From Streptomyces paradoxus (GTDB taxonomy: Bacteria > Actinomycetota > Actinomycetes > Streptomycetales > Streptomycetaceae), in assembly GCF_014202475.1 (NCBI RefSeq), contig NZ_JACHGV010000006.1:1-64000 (forward strand): 64,000 bases of DNA, read 5' to 3'. Positions 41,622 to 50,694 of this stretch are shown here, one piece after another. The translations under genes were made by a program, and so were the position numbers. The notes under the pieces are model-generated. The model had not been told where the DNA came from, did no database searches, and saw only the letters and a program-made list of their open reading frames with translations. Position 1 is the first letter of the stretch, and each line of letters starts with the position of its first letter.

Positions 41622-43040
41622 TCACACAGCGGTCTCCTCGGGACCGATCCGGCTGCGTACGGCCGTCTGCACCTCGTCCTCCTCGGCCGGGTCGGCGGCG
41701 AGCCGGCGCAGTCGCTCGACGACGCGGGTGTCCCCGGTCTCGGCGTGCCGGGCGGCGATCTCCCGGGTGGTCTCCTCGCAGTCCCACAGGCACTCGACGG
41801 CGAAGCCGGTGGCGAAGGAGGGGTCGGTGGCGGCGAGGGCCCGGGCGGCCCGGCCGCGCAGATGGGAGGAGGCGGTCTCGCGGTAGACGTGGCGCAGCAC
41901 GGGTGCGGCGCAGGCGATGCCGAGCCGTCCGGTGCCGTCCACGAGGGTCCACAGAGTCGGCGCGTCGGGGCCTTCGCCCCGCACGGCCTCCCGTAGCGCG
42001 GCGAGGACCAGGTCGCGGTCCTGCACCCCGCCCCGGCAGGCCAGTACGCGTCCGGCGGCGGCGCCCAGCGCGTCGGGCCGCCGGGCCCAGCCGCGCGCGC
42101 GGTCCACGGCGGCCAGTGAGCGCATCCGTTCGAAGGCGTCGACGGCCGCGTCCACGACGAGCGTCGAGCCGGTGGCGACGGCGCCCTCGATCAGATCGAG
42201 GGCCTCGGGATCGTTGCCGTCGGCGAGGTACCTGAGGGCCGTGCACCGGGCTCCGTCGCCGCCGTCCTTCGCCGCCCGGACGATCTCGGCCCGGTCCTCG
42301 GGGCCCGCCACGGCGGTGAGGCAGCGGGCGGCCGGCACATGGAGGGCGGCACCTCGGTCGATGCCCTGCTGGGCCCACTCGAAGACGGCCTGCACGCTCC
42401 AGCCCGGCCGGGGGCCGGACGGCCGCATCTGCCGCTGCCAGCGGTCGAAGGAGCCCGTCTCGTGGGCGGCACGCACGCGTGTGGCGACGGATTCGCGCGG
42501 ATCCTCGGCCCACAGGCGCCACGGCCGGGGCTCGAAGGCGTCCCGGACGGTGGCGGCCAGCTCGGCGTCGCCCTCCGGATCGGCGGGGAACCGGGCGAGG
42601 ACGGGTGCGGCGAGGGCGCGCAGGCCCGCGTCGTCGTCCCTGAGGGCGAGTTCGTCGAGGGCCCAGGCCCAGTTGGAGCCGTGGGCGGCGTACCTGCGCA
42701 GCAGTTCCAGCGCGTCCCGCCTGCCGTAGGAGGCGAGGTGCCCGAGGACGGCGAGGGCGAGCCCGGTGCGGGACTCGTCGGTGTCGAGGACGTCCTCGGC
42801 GCAGAAGAGATGGGCCTCGACCTCGTCCAGCTCGCCGTTCAGGTCGAGGTAGAGGCGGGCGTAGTAGAGGGAGCGGTTCTCCACCTGCCAGTCGTGGCGG
42901 GGATCGCGCAGCACACAGTGGTTCAGCGCCGCCAGCGCCTCGGGGCGCGGGGCGGTGAGCGCGTGCAGCGTACCGTCGCCGCGGCCCCGCTGGAGCAGGC
43001 CGAGCAGCGTACCGCTGGGCGCTATGACCGGATCGAACAT
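41622..43040 (-). CDS. HEAT-repeat-like protein
   Basis: A 472-residue soluble protein built from repeated helical pairs, recognisable in segments such as ALAVLGHLASYGRRDALELL, ARCTALRYLADGNDPEALDLI and RGRAARALAATDPSFATGFA. Such HEAT/Armadillo-like repeats form protein-binding scaffolds. No catalytic motif was found. ATG 43040 is chosen with GAGG 9 bp upstream; the longer frame from 43055 starts in GTGAGG, which is itself the ribosome-binding site. It is 186 bp from the upstream stop of the glycosyltransferase operon and on the same strand but is probably separate. Function unknown. Confidence 0.82.
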   Translation of the reverse strand: MFDPVIAPSGTLLGLLQRGRGDGTLHALTAPRPEALAALNHCVLRDPRHDWQVENRSLYYARLYLDLNGELDEVEAHLFCAEDVLDTDESRTGLALAVLGHLASYGRRDALELLRRYAAHGSNWAWALDELALRDDDAGLRALAAPVLARFPADPEGDAELAATVRDAFEPRPWRLWAEDPRESVATRVRAAHETGSFDRWQRQMRPSGPRPGWSVQAVFEWAQQGIDRGAALHVPAARCLTAVAGPEDRAEIVRAAKDGGDGARCTALRYLADGNDPEALDLIEGAVATGSTLVVDAAVDAFERMRSLAAVDRARGWARRPDALGAAAGRVLACRGGVQDRDLVLAALREAVRGEGPDAPTLWTLVDGTGRLGIACAAPVLRHVYRETASSHLRGRAARALAATDPSFATGFAVECLWDCEETTREIAARHAETGDTRVVERLRRLAADPAEEDEVQTAVRSRIGPEETAV

Positions 43041-43340
43041 GGGAAACAGCCTCACATCAAGCGTCGACGCAACCGGGGACGTGTACTACCTGGCCGCGCG
43101 ACAACACGTCGGAGTGCCCGCCGTTTCCTGCTTGCTGTAGACCATCTTCCTCTGCCTCTCGTCGGTGGCCCTTGCGGACCGCGTCACGGCCCGCGCGGTG
43201 CGGCAACACCTGCCCAACCATCACGTCCGTGAACCACGTCGTCATGATGACTCGGCACTCTCGTCTGCCGCGACCGAAATTTCGGCGGCCCTGTACCGCC
43301 TCCCCCGTTTTCTGTGTTTTTGCTGGTCAGACCTGTCGGT
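43041..43340. other. gap between the ankyrin and HEAT-repeat genes
   Basis: Three hundred bp with somewhat lower GC than the genes. A 62-codon minus-strand frame exists at 43057-43245 but has no good ribosome-binding site or protein-like pattern. It should contain the promoter of the HEAT-repeat gene; I cannot identify it. Confidence 0.4.
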
Positions 43341-43733
43341 TCAGTGCTCGCCGAACAGTTCGAGCAACTGCGTCCGGCCGAACATCCGCGCGGTGTCGAC
43401 GGCCGACGGCGTACCTGCGGACGGGTCGGCGCCGCCCTCCAGGAGGGCCTTGATGACGTCCGCCTCGCCCTTGAAGACCGCTCCGGCGAGCGGGGTCTGG
43501 CCTCGGTCGTTCACCCGGTCGGCCTCGGCGCCGCGCTCCAGGAGCGCGCGCACCGCGTCGGAGTGGCCGTGGTAAGCGGCGAGCATCACGAGCGAGTCGC
43601 CGCGGTCGTTGGTGAGGTTGGCCGGAACACCCGCGTCGACGTACGCCACGAGCGCCTCGGTCTGTCCCCGCCGGGCCAGATCGAAGATCTTGGTCGCCAG
43701 CTCCACGACCTCGGGGTCGGGGACTTCGGTCAT
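43341..43733 (-). CDS. ankyrin-repeat protein
   Basis: A 130-residue soluble protein with about three ankyrin repeats: TEALVAYVDAGVPANLTNDRGD, SLVMLAAYHGHSDAVRALLERG and TPLAGAVFKGEADVIKALLEGG, each with the TPL/SLV-type turn and the L-L-E/D-x-G ending. It should mediate protein contacts. Start at 43733 (MTEVPDPE) is the natural N terminus; a weak AGG-type site lies about 13 bp upstream, and ATG 43760 is an alternative. It stands alone and divergent from the small membrane protein gene at 44032. Confidence 0.88.
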   Translation of the reverse strand: MTEVPDPEVVELATKIFDLARRGQTEALVAYVDAGVPANLTNDRGDSLVMLAAYHGHSDAVRALLERGAEADRVNDRGQTPLAGAVFKGEADVIKALLEGGADPSAGTPSAVDTARMFGRTQLLELFGEH

Positions 43734-44031
43734 CGGCCGGACCGCCTCTCCACTGCACATCGTCTCGGGTGCGTACGCCTGCGAGGGGCGCAGCCGTACG
43801 AGTGAATCGCCAGGGTACTGGCTCGTGCGGCACATGACCCGATGTGCCCGAGGTAAAGATCAGCACAGACCCGGACAAGCGCAGCAGCCCGGCTCCACCG
43901 GACCCGGGACCACTCCGCCACTCGGGGGAAATCATCCGAATTTCACCCAGTTGCACCTTTTATCGTATGGATACATCCTGTGAGCCTGGAAGTACTCATG
44001 GTGACTGTCCCCGCGAACCAGGAGAACTCAA

Positions 44032-44226
44032 ATGATCCTCTCCATCTCAGGTGTGGTCCTGCTCGGCATCGTCGTCTTCATCTTCTTCCGCAAGGACGGG
44101 CTGAAGGCGTCGCATGCCGTGGTCGCCATGTTGTTCGGCTTCTATCTGGCGAGTACGGCCATCGCCCCGAGCATCAAGGCGGGCGGCGAGAGCCTGGCGA
44201 GCCTCCTCGGCGGCATCAAGTTCTGA
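44032..44226 (+). CDS. small membrane protein, 64 residues
   Basis: Two predicted membrane helices (LSISGVVLLGIVVFIFF and AVVAMLFGFYLASTAIA) joined by a short basic loop (RKDGLKASH), then a glycine-rich tail. ATG 44032 has a good AGGAG site. It lies 52 bp upstream of the FtsK-like gene on the same strand and is probably co-transcribed; its small size and pairing suggest a membrane anchor or partner for that protein. No named family recognised. Confidence 0.82.
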   Translation: MILSISGVVLLGIVVFIFFRKDGLKASHAVVAMLFGFYLASTAIAPSIKAGGESLASLLGGIKF

Positions 44227-44278
44227 CGCACCCGCTCCCCGTACGCATCCCGCCCGTACGCACTTACTGGAGGCAGTA

Positions 44279-45955
44279 GTGGCCCGGCGCCCCCTCCCCC
44301 GCATTCTGAGCAACGGCAGCGCGCAGCTCGCCCGGAGCCGGGAGCTGGCCCGGACGGCCGCCGACAGCGCCACCGACGTCCTCCACCCGCTGATCACGAT
44401 CGTGCGGGGTCTGCGCCGGCTGGCAGCGGCCGGACGGCGCAGATGGACCGAGACCCCCAAGGAGCGACGGGGGGCGCTGCTGTTCCTGGCGGCCTCCGTG
44501 ATCCTGGTCGTGGCCCTGGTGCCGTACGGACCGCTACTCGCCGCCATCACCCTGATGGCGGCGGCGGCCTGGCAGGGCCGGGAACGCTCCCCCGCGGCGT
44601 CCGACGGGCCCGACGAGTCGCAGACCCAGCGGCTGAAGTCGCTGTACGAGGCGCTGGTGCCGTACTTCTCGGCCGCCGAGGACCCCGAGCCGCTGTACTC
44701 CCACGGCGGCGCCTGGGACAAGGCCTTCCCCGCCTACGCCTTCGACGGCGGCGGCCGGATCTCGCAGCTGGTGGTCCGCTACCCGGCGTACTTCACCGAC
44801 GGCGAGGCCGAGGCCCGCGCCCGGATCGAGCACCTCCTCGCGGCCAAGTCGGGCCGGGGCCGCGAATACCACTTCACGTGGGACGAGGAGGGCAACCAGT
44901 TGACGGTGGGCGTACTCATGCCACTGCCCGTCGACATCGCCGCCCAGCGTTTCGTCACCACCCCCGGCGAGACGGTCCTCGGCTTCACCGACCCCACCCG
45001 GGTCCAGCGCACCCTCCCCCTCACCCAAGGGGAACAGCAGCGGGACGTACCGCCGGTCATCTGGCGCACGGGCCTGCGCTCCACCGAGCCGCACCTGCTG
45101 GCTCTCGGCCAGCCGGGCAGCGGCACTTCCACCCTGTTGCGGTCCATCGCCCTGCAAGCCCTGCTCCACGGCGACGTGGTGATCGTGGACGGCGGCGGCA
45201 CCGGCGAGTACGCCTGCCTGACCGGCCGGGACGGCGTCCTGGCGGTCGAGGCGGGGCTCGCCGGGGTCACGGCCAGCCTGGAGTGGGCCGCGACCGAGAC
45301 GGAGCGGCGCCTCATCGCCGCCAACCGGGCCCACCAGGCCGGCGACCCACCGCCGGACGACACCAAGCGCCCGCTGTGGATCCTCCTCGACCGCCCCACG
45401 GCCTTCACCCATCTGGCCGCGGCGGCGGGCCGCAAGGATCCGCAGTCCCTCCTCCAGGTCCCTCTCCGGCACGGCCGCCCGGCGAACGTGACGGTGGTCG
45501 TGGCCGACCAGCTGGACAGCATGGACGCCCTGATCGAGCCGGTACGCCAGCACACCCGCGCCCGTGTGGTCCTGGGCCCCGCGACGGCGGAGCAGCTGGA
45601 GTCGGTCCTGGGCGCGCCCCCGCACACCACCCCGATCGACGAGGTTCCGCCCGGCCGCGGCTACGCCCGCCTCGGCACGGGGCCGGTCAACCGCCTCCAG
45701 GTACCGGCCACCCCGAACCCCTACGACGACGCGACCCCCGACGCCCTCTGCGAGGCGGTCCTCAGCCTTCTGCCGCCGCGCACGACCCCGGCGGACGGGG
45801 AGACGATCCCGGAGCAGGACCAGCCCGAAGACGTGCCGGAGCCGGCAGTTCCGGCGGCGGAGGAAGCGGAGGCGGCACCGGTGACCCCGGAATCACCGGA
45901 GCCAGAGCCGGAAGCAGCTCCGGCCGCGATGCCGGTCCTGACCAAGGAGACCTAG
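44279..45955 (+). CDS. FtsK/SpoIIIE-like membrane protein with degenerate ATP site (pseudo-ATPase)
   Basis: A 558-residue protein with one or two membrane helices (about 63-98), then an FtsK/SpoIIIE-type P-loop fold. The Walker A position reads GQPGSGTST (277-285), with Thr283 where the essential Lys should be, and the Walker B reads PLWILLDRP, lacking the catalytic Glu. The C terminus (about 500-558) is an acidic Pro/Glu/Ala tail. Unlike chromosomal FtsK there are not four helices and no gamma domain is seen. GTG 44279 has CTGGAGG upstream. Paired with the 64-residue membrane protein gene. It is likely a scaffold in division, conjugation-like or secretion machinery rather than a motor; function unproven. 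Confidence 0.83.
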   Translation: MARRPLPRILSNGSAQLARSRELARTAADSATDVLHPLITIVRGLRRLAAAGRRRWTETPKERRGALLFLAASVILVVALVPYGPLLAAITLMAAAAWQGRERSPAASDGPDESQTQRLKSLYEALVPYFSAAEDPEPLYSHGGAWDKAFPAYAFDGGGRISQLVVRYPAYFTDGEAEARARIEHLLAAKSGRGREYHFTWDEEGNQLTVGVLMPLPVDIAAQRFVTTPGETVLGFTDPTRVQRTLPLTQGEQQRDVPPVIWRTGLRSTEPHLLALGQPGSGTSTLLRSIALQALLHGDVVIVDGGGTGEYACLTGRDGVLAVEAGLAGVTASLEWAATETERRLIAANRAHQAGDPPPDDTKRPLWILLDRPTAFTHLAAAAGRKDPQSLLQVPLRHGRPANVTVVVADQLDSMDALIEPVRQHTRARVVLGPATAEQLESVLGAPPHTTPIDEVPPGRGYARLGTGPVNRLQVPATPNPYDDATPDALCEAVLSLLPPRTTPADGETIPEQDQPEDVPEPAVPAAEEAEAAPVTPESPEPEPEAAPAAMPVLTKET

Positions 45956-45960
45956 CCACG

Positions 45961-46003
45961 CCTTCGTGCCGCCGGGGGTGCACAACCCCCGGCGGCACGA
46001 AGG
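45961..46003. terminator. strong bidirectional terminator
   Basis: A 19-bp perfect stem (45961-45979 with 45985-46003) and a 5-nt loop (GCACA), between the convergent stops of the FtsK-like gene and the MocR gene. Confidence 0.9.
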
Positions 46004-46012
46004 CTCCCGGCG

Positions 46013-47512
46013 CTAGGCCACGAACGTACGCGGCGCCTCCGCATTGCCCACCGCACCGCTCTCCACCAGCGCCGCCGCGGCGGCCAGCCGCGCGGCGGCC
46101 TCCTCGGCCACCGCGCCGCCCACGGTGAACGGCAACCGCACGTACCCCTCGAACGCCCCGTCCACCCCGAACCGCGGCCCGGACGGCACCCGCACTCCCA
46201 CGCGCTCCCCCGCCTCGGCGAGCCGCGACCCGGACAGACCGCCCGTGCGCACCCACAGCGTCAATCCGCCCTGAGGCACTTCGAACTCCCACCCGGGCAG
46301 CTCCCGCCGCACCGCGGCCACCAGTTCGTCCCGGTTCGACCGCGCCTGCTCCCGCCGTACCTCCACGGCCTGCTCCCAGCCCCCGGTCCCGAAGAGCCAG
46401 TTCACCGCCAGCTGCTCCAGCACCGGCGTACCGAGATCGGCGTACGCCCGGGCGGCGACCAGGCTGCGGATGACGTCCGGCGCGGCCCGCACCCACCCGA
46501 TCCGCATCCCGGCCCAGAACGCCTTGCTCGCCGACCCCACCGTGATCACCGTCGACCCGGCGGGATCGAACGCGCACACCGGCCGCGGCATCCGCACCTC
46601 GGCGTCGAGCCACAGCTCGCTCATCGTCTCGTCCGCGATCAGCACGGTCCCCGCGGACCGCGCCGCGTCCACCAGCCGCCGCCGCTGGTCCTCGTCGGCG
46701 AGCGCCCCGGTCGGGTTGTGGAAGTCGGCGACGACGTACGCGATGCGGGGCGCGGCGTCCCGCAGGACCTGCCGCCAGCGGTCCATGTCCCACCCGGTGA
46801 GCCCCTCGGCCATGGCGACGGGCACCAGCCGCGCCCCGGCCTCCCGCATCAGCTGGAGGATATTGGCGTACGAGGGCGACTCGACGGCGATGCGCTCACC
46901 CCGCCCGGCGAACAGATGGCAGATGGCGTCGATCGCGCCCATCGCGCCGGTGGTCACCATGATCTGCTCGGACATGGTCGGGATCCCGCGCGCGGTGTAC
47001 CGCTCGGCGATCATCGCCCGCAGCGCGGGCAGCCCGGCGGGGTAGTCGCCGTGTGTGTGCGCGTACGGGGGCAGTTCCTCCAGCGCGCCCTGGACGGCCC
47101 GGGTGAGCCAGGGCTCGGGAGCGGGGAGGGCGGCGCAGCCGAGGTCGATCAGGGAGCCGAGGGCCTCCGGCGGCAGGGGCTCGAGACCGCGGGCGGGCAG
47201 CGGGTTCCCGGCCGGGACGGCGGTCCAGCTGCCGGCGCCGCGCCGGGACTCCAGGAAGCCCTCGCCGCGCAGCGCCTCGTACGCGGCGGCGACCGTCGTG
47301 CGGCTGACGGACAGGGAGAGGGCGAGTTCTCGTTCGGCGGGCAGCCGGGCGGCCACCGGGACGCGCCCTTCGAGCACCAGCAGGCGGATGCCGTCGGCGA
47401 GCGCGCGGTAGGCCGGCGGCCGGCGTGTGCCGGGGCCCGCCGGGCGGTCCTGCTGGGAGCTGAGGAGCCGGGCGAGCTGCGCCGCACCCACGGCCGAGGT
47501 CCACTCTGCCAT
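46013..47512 (-). CDS. MocR-type regulator (GntR domain fused to aminotransferase-like domain)
   Basis: PLP-binding transcription regulator of 499 residues. The N-terminal winged helix is PPAYRALADGIRLLVLEGRV and ERELALSLSVSRTTVAAAYEALRGEGFLESRRGAGSW (about 30-100). The fold-type I aminotransferase-like domain follows, with the PLP lysine in VGSASKAFWAGMRIGWV (near residue 328) and the substrate-binding region ADFHNPTG. Start 47512 (MAEWTSAV) is taken; the open frame continues upstream without meaning. It is divergent from a YczE-family membrane protein, a pairing known for a branch of MocR regulators, and an inverted repeat lies between them. Confidence 0.93.
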   Translation of the reverse strand: MAEWTSAVGAAQLARLLSSQQDRPAGPGTRRPPAYRALADGIRLLVLEGRVPVAARLPAERELALSLSVSRTTVAAAYEALRGEGFLESRRGAGSWTAVPAGNPLPARGLEPLPPEALGSLIDLGCAALPAPEPWLTRAVQGALEELPPYAHTHGDYPAGLPALRAMIAERYTARGIPTMSEQIMVTTGAMGAIDAICHLFAGRGERIAVESPSYANILQLMREAGARLVPVAMAEGLTGWDMDRWRQVLRDAAPRIAYVVADFHNPTGALADEDQRRRLVDAARSAGTVLIADETMSELWLDAEVRMPRPVCAFDPAGSTVITVGSASKAFWAGMRIGWVRAAPDVIRSLVAARAYADLGTPVLEQLAVNWLFGTGGWEQAVEVRREQARSNRDELVAAVRRELPGWEFEVPQGGLTLWVRTGGLSGSRLAEAGERVGVRVPSGPRFGVDGAFEGYVRLPFTVGGAVAEEAAARLAAAAALVESGAVGNAEAPRTFVA

Positions 47513-47543
47513 CGAAATCAGTCCACCTTCCCCGGATTGGCCA

Positions 47544-47562
47544 TGGATGGCCTCTCCATCCA
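47544..47562. promoter_or_regulatory. candidate MocR operator
   Basis: TGGATGGCCTCTCCATCCA: a perfect 7-bp inverted repeat with a 5-bp spacer, located between the divergent MocR and YczE genes. Its position fits autoregulation and control of yczE; binding is inferred. Confidence 0.5.
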
Positions 47563-47614
47563 AGCCACAGGGTGTCATGCAGCAGTCCACTACCGCCACA
47601 CAGGGGGGCGCATG

Positions 47615-48268
47615 ATGTTCACGCGGGATCGGCTCACGCGGCGACTCGTCCAGCTCTACGCCGGTCTCGCGCTGTACGGCGCGAGTTCGGCACTGCTCGT
47701 CCGGTCGGGGCTCGGCCTGGAGCCGTGGAACGTGCTGCACCAAGGGCTGTCCGAGCGGACGGGCCTGTCGATCGGTGTCGTCCTGACCCTCGTGGGCGCC
47801 GCGGTGCTGCTCGCCTGGATCCCGCTGCGTCAGCGGCCCGGCCTGGGGACGATCTCCAACGTGCTGGTCATCGGCATGGCCATGGACGCGACGCTGGCCC
47901 TGGTGCCCGACGCGCACGGCATGGCGCCACGCGTCACGCTGATGCTGGCGGGGATCGTCCTGAACGGCGCGGCGACCGGCCTGTACATCGCGGCCCGCTT
48001 CGGGCCGGGCCCGCGCGACGGCCTCATGACCGGACTGCACCAGCTCACGGGCGTCTCGATCCGCCTGGTGCGCACGGGCATCGAGCTCACGGTGGTGGCG
48101 ACCGGCTTCGCGCTGGGCGGCACCGTCGGGATCGGCACACTCCTGTACGCCCTGGTGATCGGCCCCCTCGCCCAGGCGTTCCTGCGCGTGTTCGCCGTCC
48201 CCGCGGCATCCGGCGTCAGCACGGCCGTTGCCACCGGTCAACCCCGAGGGGCGATACTGCGTCCGTGA
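47615..48268 (+). CDS. YczE/YyaS/YitT-type membrane protein
   Basis: A 217-residue polytopic membrane protein with five or six predicted helices. The segment GLGLEPWNVLHQGLSERTG near the N terminus and GPRDGLMTGLHQLTG are hallmarks of the YczE family. ATG 47615 is preferred because the GGGGGG run ends 6 bp upstream; ATG 47612 is only 3 bp away. It is divergent from the MocR gene and overlaps the downstream phosphodiesterase gene (GTGA). Function of YczE proteins is not established; transport is assumed. Confidence 0.9.
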   Translation: MFTRDRLTRRLVQLYAGLALYGASSALLVRSGLGLEPWNVLHQGLSERTGLSIGVVLTLVGAAVLLAWIPLRQRPGLGTISNVLVIGMAMDATLALVPDAHGMAPRVTLMLAGIVLNGAATGLYIAARFGPGPRDGLMTGLHQLTGVSIRLVRTGIELTVVATGFALGGTVGIGTLLYALVIGPLAQAFLRVFAVPAASGVSTAVATGQPRGAILRP

Positions 48269-49032
48269 CCCCGCGGATACGCCATCCCTACCTCGACCAT
48301 CCCGGCCCGATCGCCTTCGCCCACCGGGGCGGGGCGGCGGACGGCCTGGAGAACACCGTGCGGCAGTTCCGGTGTGCCGTCGAGGCCGGCTACCGGTACA
48401 TCGAGACGGACGTGCACACCACCCGGGACGGCAAGCTCGTCGCCTTCCACGACGCGACCCTGGACCGGGTGACGGACGGCGCGGGCCGCATCGCCGACCT
48501 GCCGTGGCAGGAGGTACGGCAGGCGCGGGTGGCGGGCGAGGAACCGCTGCCCCTCTTCGAGGAGCTGCTGGAGACCTTCCCCGGCGTGCGCTGGAACGTG
48601 GACGTCAAGGCGGAGGCCGCCCTGCAGCCCTTCCTCGACCTGGTCGGGCGGACAAACTCCTGGGACCGGATCTGCCTCGGCTCGTTCTCCGAGGCGCGGG
48701 TGGTGCGCGCCCAGCGGCTGGCCGGCCCCCGCCTGGCCACGTCGTACGGAACGCGGGGCGTGCTGGGGCTGCGGCTGCGCTCCTGGGGACTGCCCGCAGC
48801 GGTGCGCCGTTCGGCGGTGGCCGCCCAGGTCCCGGAGATCCAGTCCGGGATCCAGGTCGTGGACCGGCGCTTCCTGCACGCCGCCCACGCACGCGGCCTC
48901 CAGGTGCACGTGTGGACCGTGAACGACGCCGAGAGCATGCACCGGCTTCTCGACCTGGGCGTGGATGGCATCATGACCGATCACATCGACACGTTGCGCA
49001 AGGTCATGGAGGACCGCGGCGTCTGGGTCTGA
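48265..49032 (+). CDS. glycerophosphodiester phosphodiesterase
   Basis: GDPD-family TIM-barrel enzyme that hydrolyses glycerophosphodiesters to glycerol 3-phosphate and an alcohol. The 255-residue protein has the complete active-site signature: AHRGGAADGLENT, the metal pair in YIETDVHTTRDGKLVAFHD, and WNVDVKAE. A second signature, NDAESMHRLLDLGVDGIMTD, lies near the C terminus. No signal peptide, so cytosolic. GTG 48265 is defined by the GTGA overlap with the yczE-like gene, making one operon under possible MocR control. Confidence 0.95.
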   Translation: MTPRIRHPYLDHPGPIAFAHRGGAADGLENTVRQFRCAVEAGYRYIETDVHTTRDGKLVAFHDATLDRVTDGAGRIADLPWQEVRQARVAGEEPLPLFEELLETFPGVRWNVDVKAEAALQPFLDLVGRTNSWDRICLGSFSEARVVRAQRLAGPRLATSYGTRGVLGLRLRSWGLPAAVRRSAVAAQVPEIQSGIQVVDRRFLHAAHARGLQVHVWTVNDAESMHRLLDLGVDGIMTDHIDTLRKVMEDRGVWV

Positions 49033-49081
49033 GGCCCCGGGCCCGTCCCCTCCGCGCGCTCACGGGGAAGCGAGGGCACGG

Positions 49082-50428
49082 GTGGGCAACGACACCGTGC
49101 GGACACCGCCGGCCGACGGAGCAGCGGAGCTGAGGCGCGAGCAGCGCGGCTGGTACTTCTACGACTGGGCTTGCTCCGTCTACTCGACGAGCGTGCTGAC
49201 CGTGTTCCTCGGCCCCTATCTGACCTCGGTCGCCAAGTCGGCCGCGGACGCCGAGGGGTATGTCCACCCCCTCGGCATCCCGGTGCGGGCCGGTTCCTTC
49301 TTCGCCTACTCGGTGTCCCTGTCGGTGATCGTGGCCGTGCTGGTGATGCCGTTGGTGGGCGCAGCGGCCGACCGCACCGGCCGCAAGAAGCCCCTTCTCG
49401 CGGCGGCCGCCTACACCGGCGCCACGGCCACGGCGGCCATGTTCTTCCTGGACGGCGACCGCTACCTGCTGGGCGGGGCATTGCTGATCGTCGCGAACGC
49501 CGCGCAGTCCGTGGCGATGATGCTGTACAACTCCTACCTGCCGCAGATCGCCCCGCCCGAGCAGCGGGACGCCGTCTCCTCCCGCGGCTGGGCCTTCGGA
49601 TACGCGGCGGGTTCCCTGGTCCTCGTCGCCAACCTGATCCTCTACACGGGACACGACGGCTTCGGGCTCTCCGAGAGCACGGCGGTCCGCATCTGCCTGG
49701 CCTCGGCCGGTCTGTGGTGGGGTGCGTTCGCCCTCATCCCGCTGCGGCGGCTGCGCGACCGCAGGACGACCGGGCGGGAGGCGGCCCTGCCGGGTTTCAA
49801 GCAGCTCGCGGCGACCGTCCGCGACATGCGCCGCCACCCGCTGACGCTGGCCTTCCTGCTCGCCTACCTCGTCTACAACGACGGCATCCAGACGGTGATC
49901 TCCCAGGCCTCGGTCTACGGTTCCGAGGAACTCGGCCTCGGGCAGTCCACCCTCATCGGCGCCGTTCTGCTGGTGCAAGTGCTGGCGGTGGCCGGCGCGC
50001 TGGCCATGGGCCGGCTGGCCCGGGTGTACGGGGCCAAGCGCACGATCCTCGGCTCGCTGGTCGCCTGGACGGTGACGCTGGCGGCCGGGTACTTCCTGCC
50101 GGCCGGGGCGCCGGTGTGGTTCTTCGTCCTGGCCGCCGGGATCGGCCTGGTCCTGGGCGGCAGCCAGGCGCTGTCCCGCTCGCTGTTCTCCCATCTGATC
50201 CCGCCGGGCAAGGAGGCCGAATACTTCTCGGCGTACGAGATGAGCGACCGCGGGATGAGCTGGCTCGGGCCACTGCTGTTCGGGATCACCTACCAGCTGA
50301 CCGGGAGCTACCGGGACGCGATCATCTCGCTGGTGGCCTTCTTCGTCCTCGGGTTCGCCCTGCTCGCCCGGGTCCCGGTGCGGCGTGCGATCGGCGAAGC
50401 GGGGAATCCGGTTCCCGACAGGATTTAG
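49082..50428 (+). CDS. MFS transporter, UMF1/Atg22-like family
   Basis: A 448-residue twelve-helix major facilitator protein. The N-terminal YFYDWACSVYSTSVLTVFLGPYL motif is the hallmark of the bacterial UMF1 family related to vacuolar Atg22 effluxers; motif A appears as GAAADRTGRKKPLLA. GTG 49082 follows GCGAGGGC upstream. It lies 49 bp after the phosphodiesterase gene and may be its operon member. Substrate unknown; amino-acid efflux is suggested by Atg22 homology. Confidence 0.92.
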   Translation: MGNDTVRTPPADGAAELRREQRGWYFYDWACSVYSTSVLTVFLGPYLTSVAKSAADAEGYVHPLGIPVRAGSFFAYSVSLSVIVAVLVMPLVGAAADRTGRKKPLLAAAAYTGATATAAMFFLDGDRYLLGGALLIVANAAQSVAMMLYNSYLPQIAPPEQRDAVSSRGWAFGYAAGSLVLVANLILYTGHDGFGLSESTAVRICLASAGLWWGAFALIPLRRLRDRRTTGREAALPGFKQLAATVRDMRRHPLTLAFLLAYLVYNDGIQTVISQASVYGSEELGLGQSTLIGAVLLVQVLAVAGALAMGRLARVYGAKRTILGSLVAWTVTLAAGYFLPAGAPVWFFVLAAGIGLVLGGSQALSRSLFSHLIPPGKEAEYFSAYEMSDRGMSWLGPLLFGITYQLTGSYRDAIISLVAFFVLGFALLARVPVRRAIGEAGNPVPDRI

Positions 50429-50607
50429 CACTCGGAGCGAAAGGGCTGTAGTGTACGCGTTTGGCCTGCCAGGCGGACCGTTACTGCGCGTCAAAGATGC
50501 CGAAACGCTGGGTTATATCTGCTATCAGATGTGACAAACCGGGCGCTGGTGGGTACAACAAGGGCGGCTACGACGGCGACGCATGACCCGGAACGGGACT
50601 CGGAACG

Positions 50608-50633
50608 GGAATCTTTACCGCCGACCGGACGTT
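50608..50633 (+). promoter_or_regulatory. sigmaR promoter of rbpA
   Basis: GGAAT (50608-50612), 18-bp spacer, GTT (50631-50633): an exact match to the sigmaR consensus GGAAT-N18-GTT of the thiol-oxidative stress response. It lies 62 bp upstream of the rbpA start. rbpA is a known sigmaR target in S. coelicolor, which supports the call. Confidence 0.9.
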
Positions 50634-50694
50634 GACCGGATGACGACGACAGCGACACCTGTCCTGTGGGCGACAAGCCCGGGAGGCACGATTC

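Noticed and set aside
43057..43245. 62-codon minus-strand frame
   Set aside because: No ribosome-binding site and no protein-like pattern; it overlaps only non-coding sequence.
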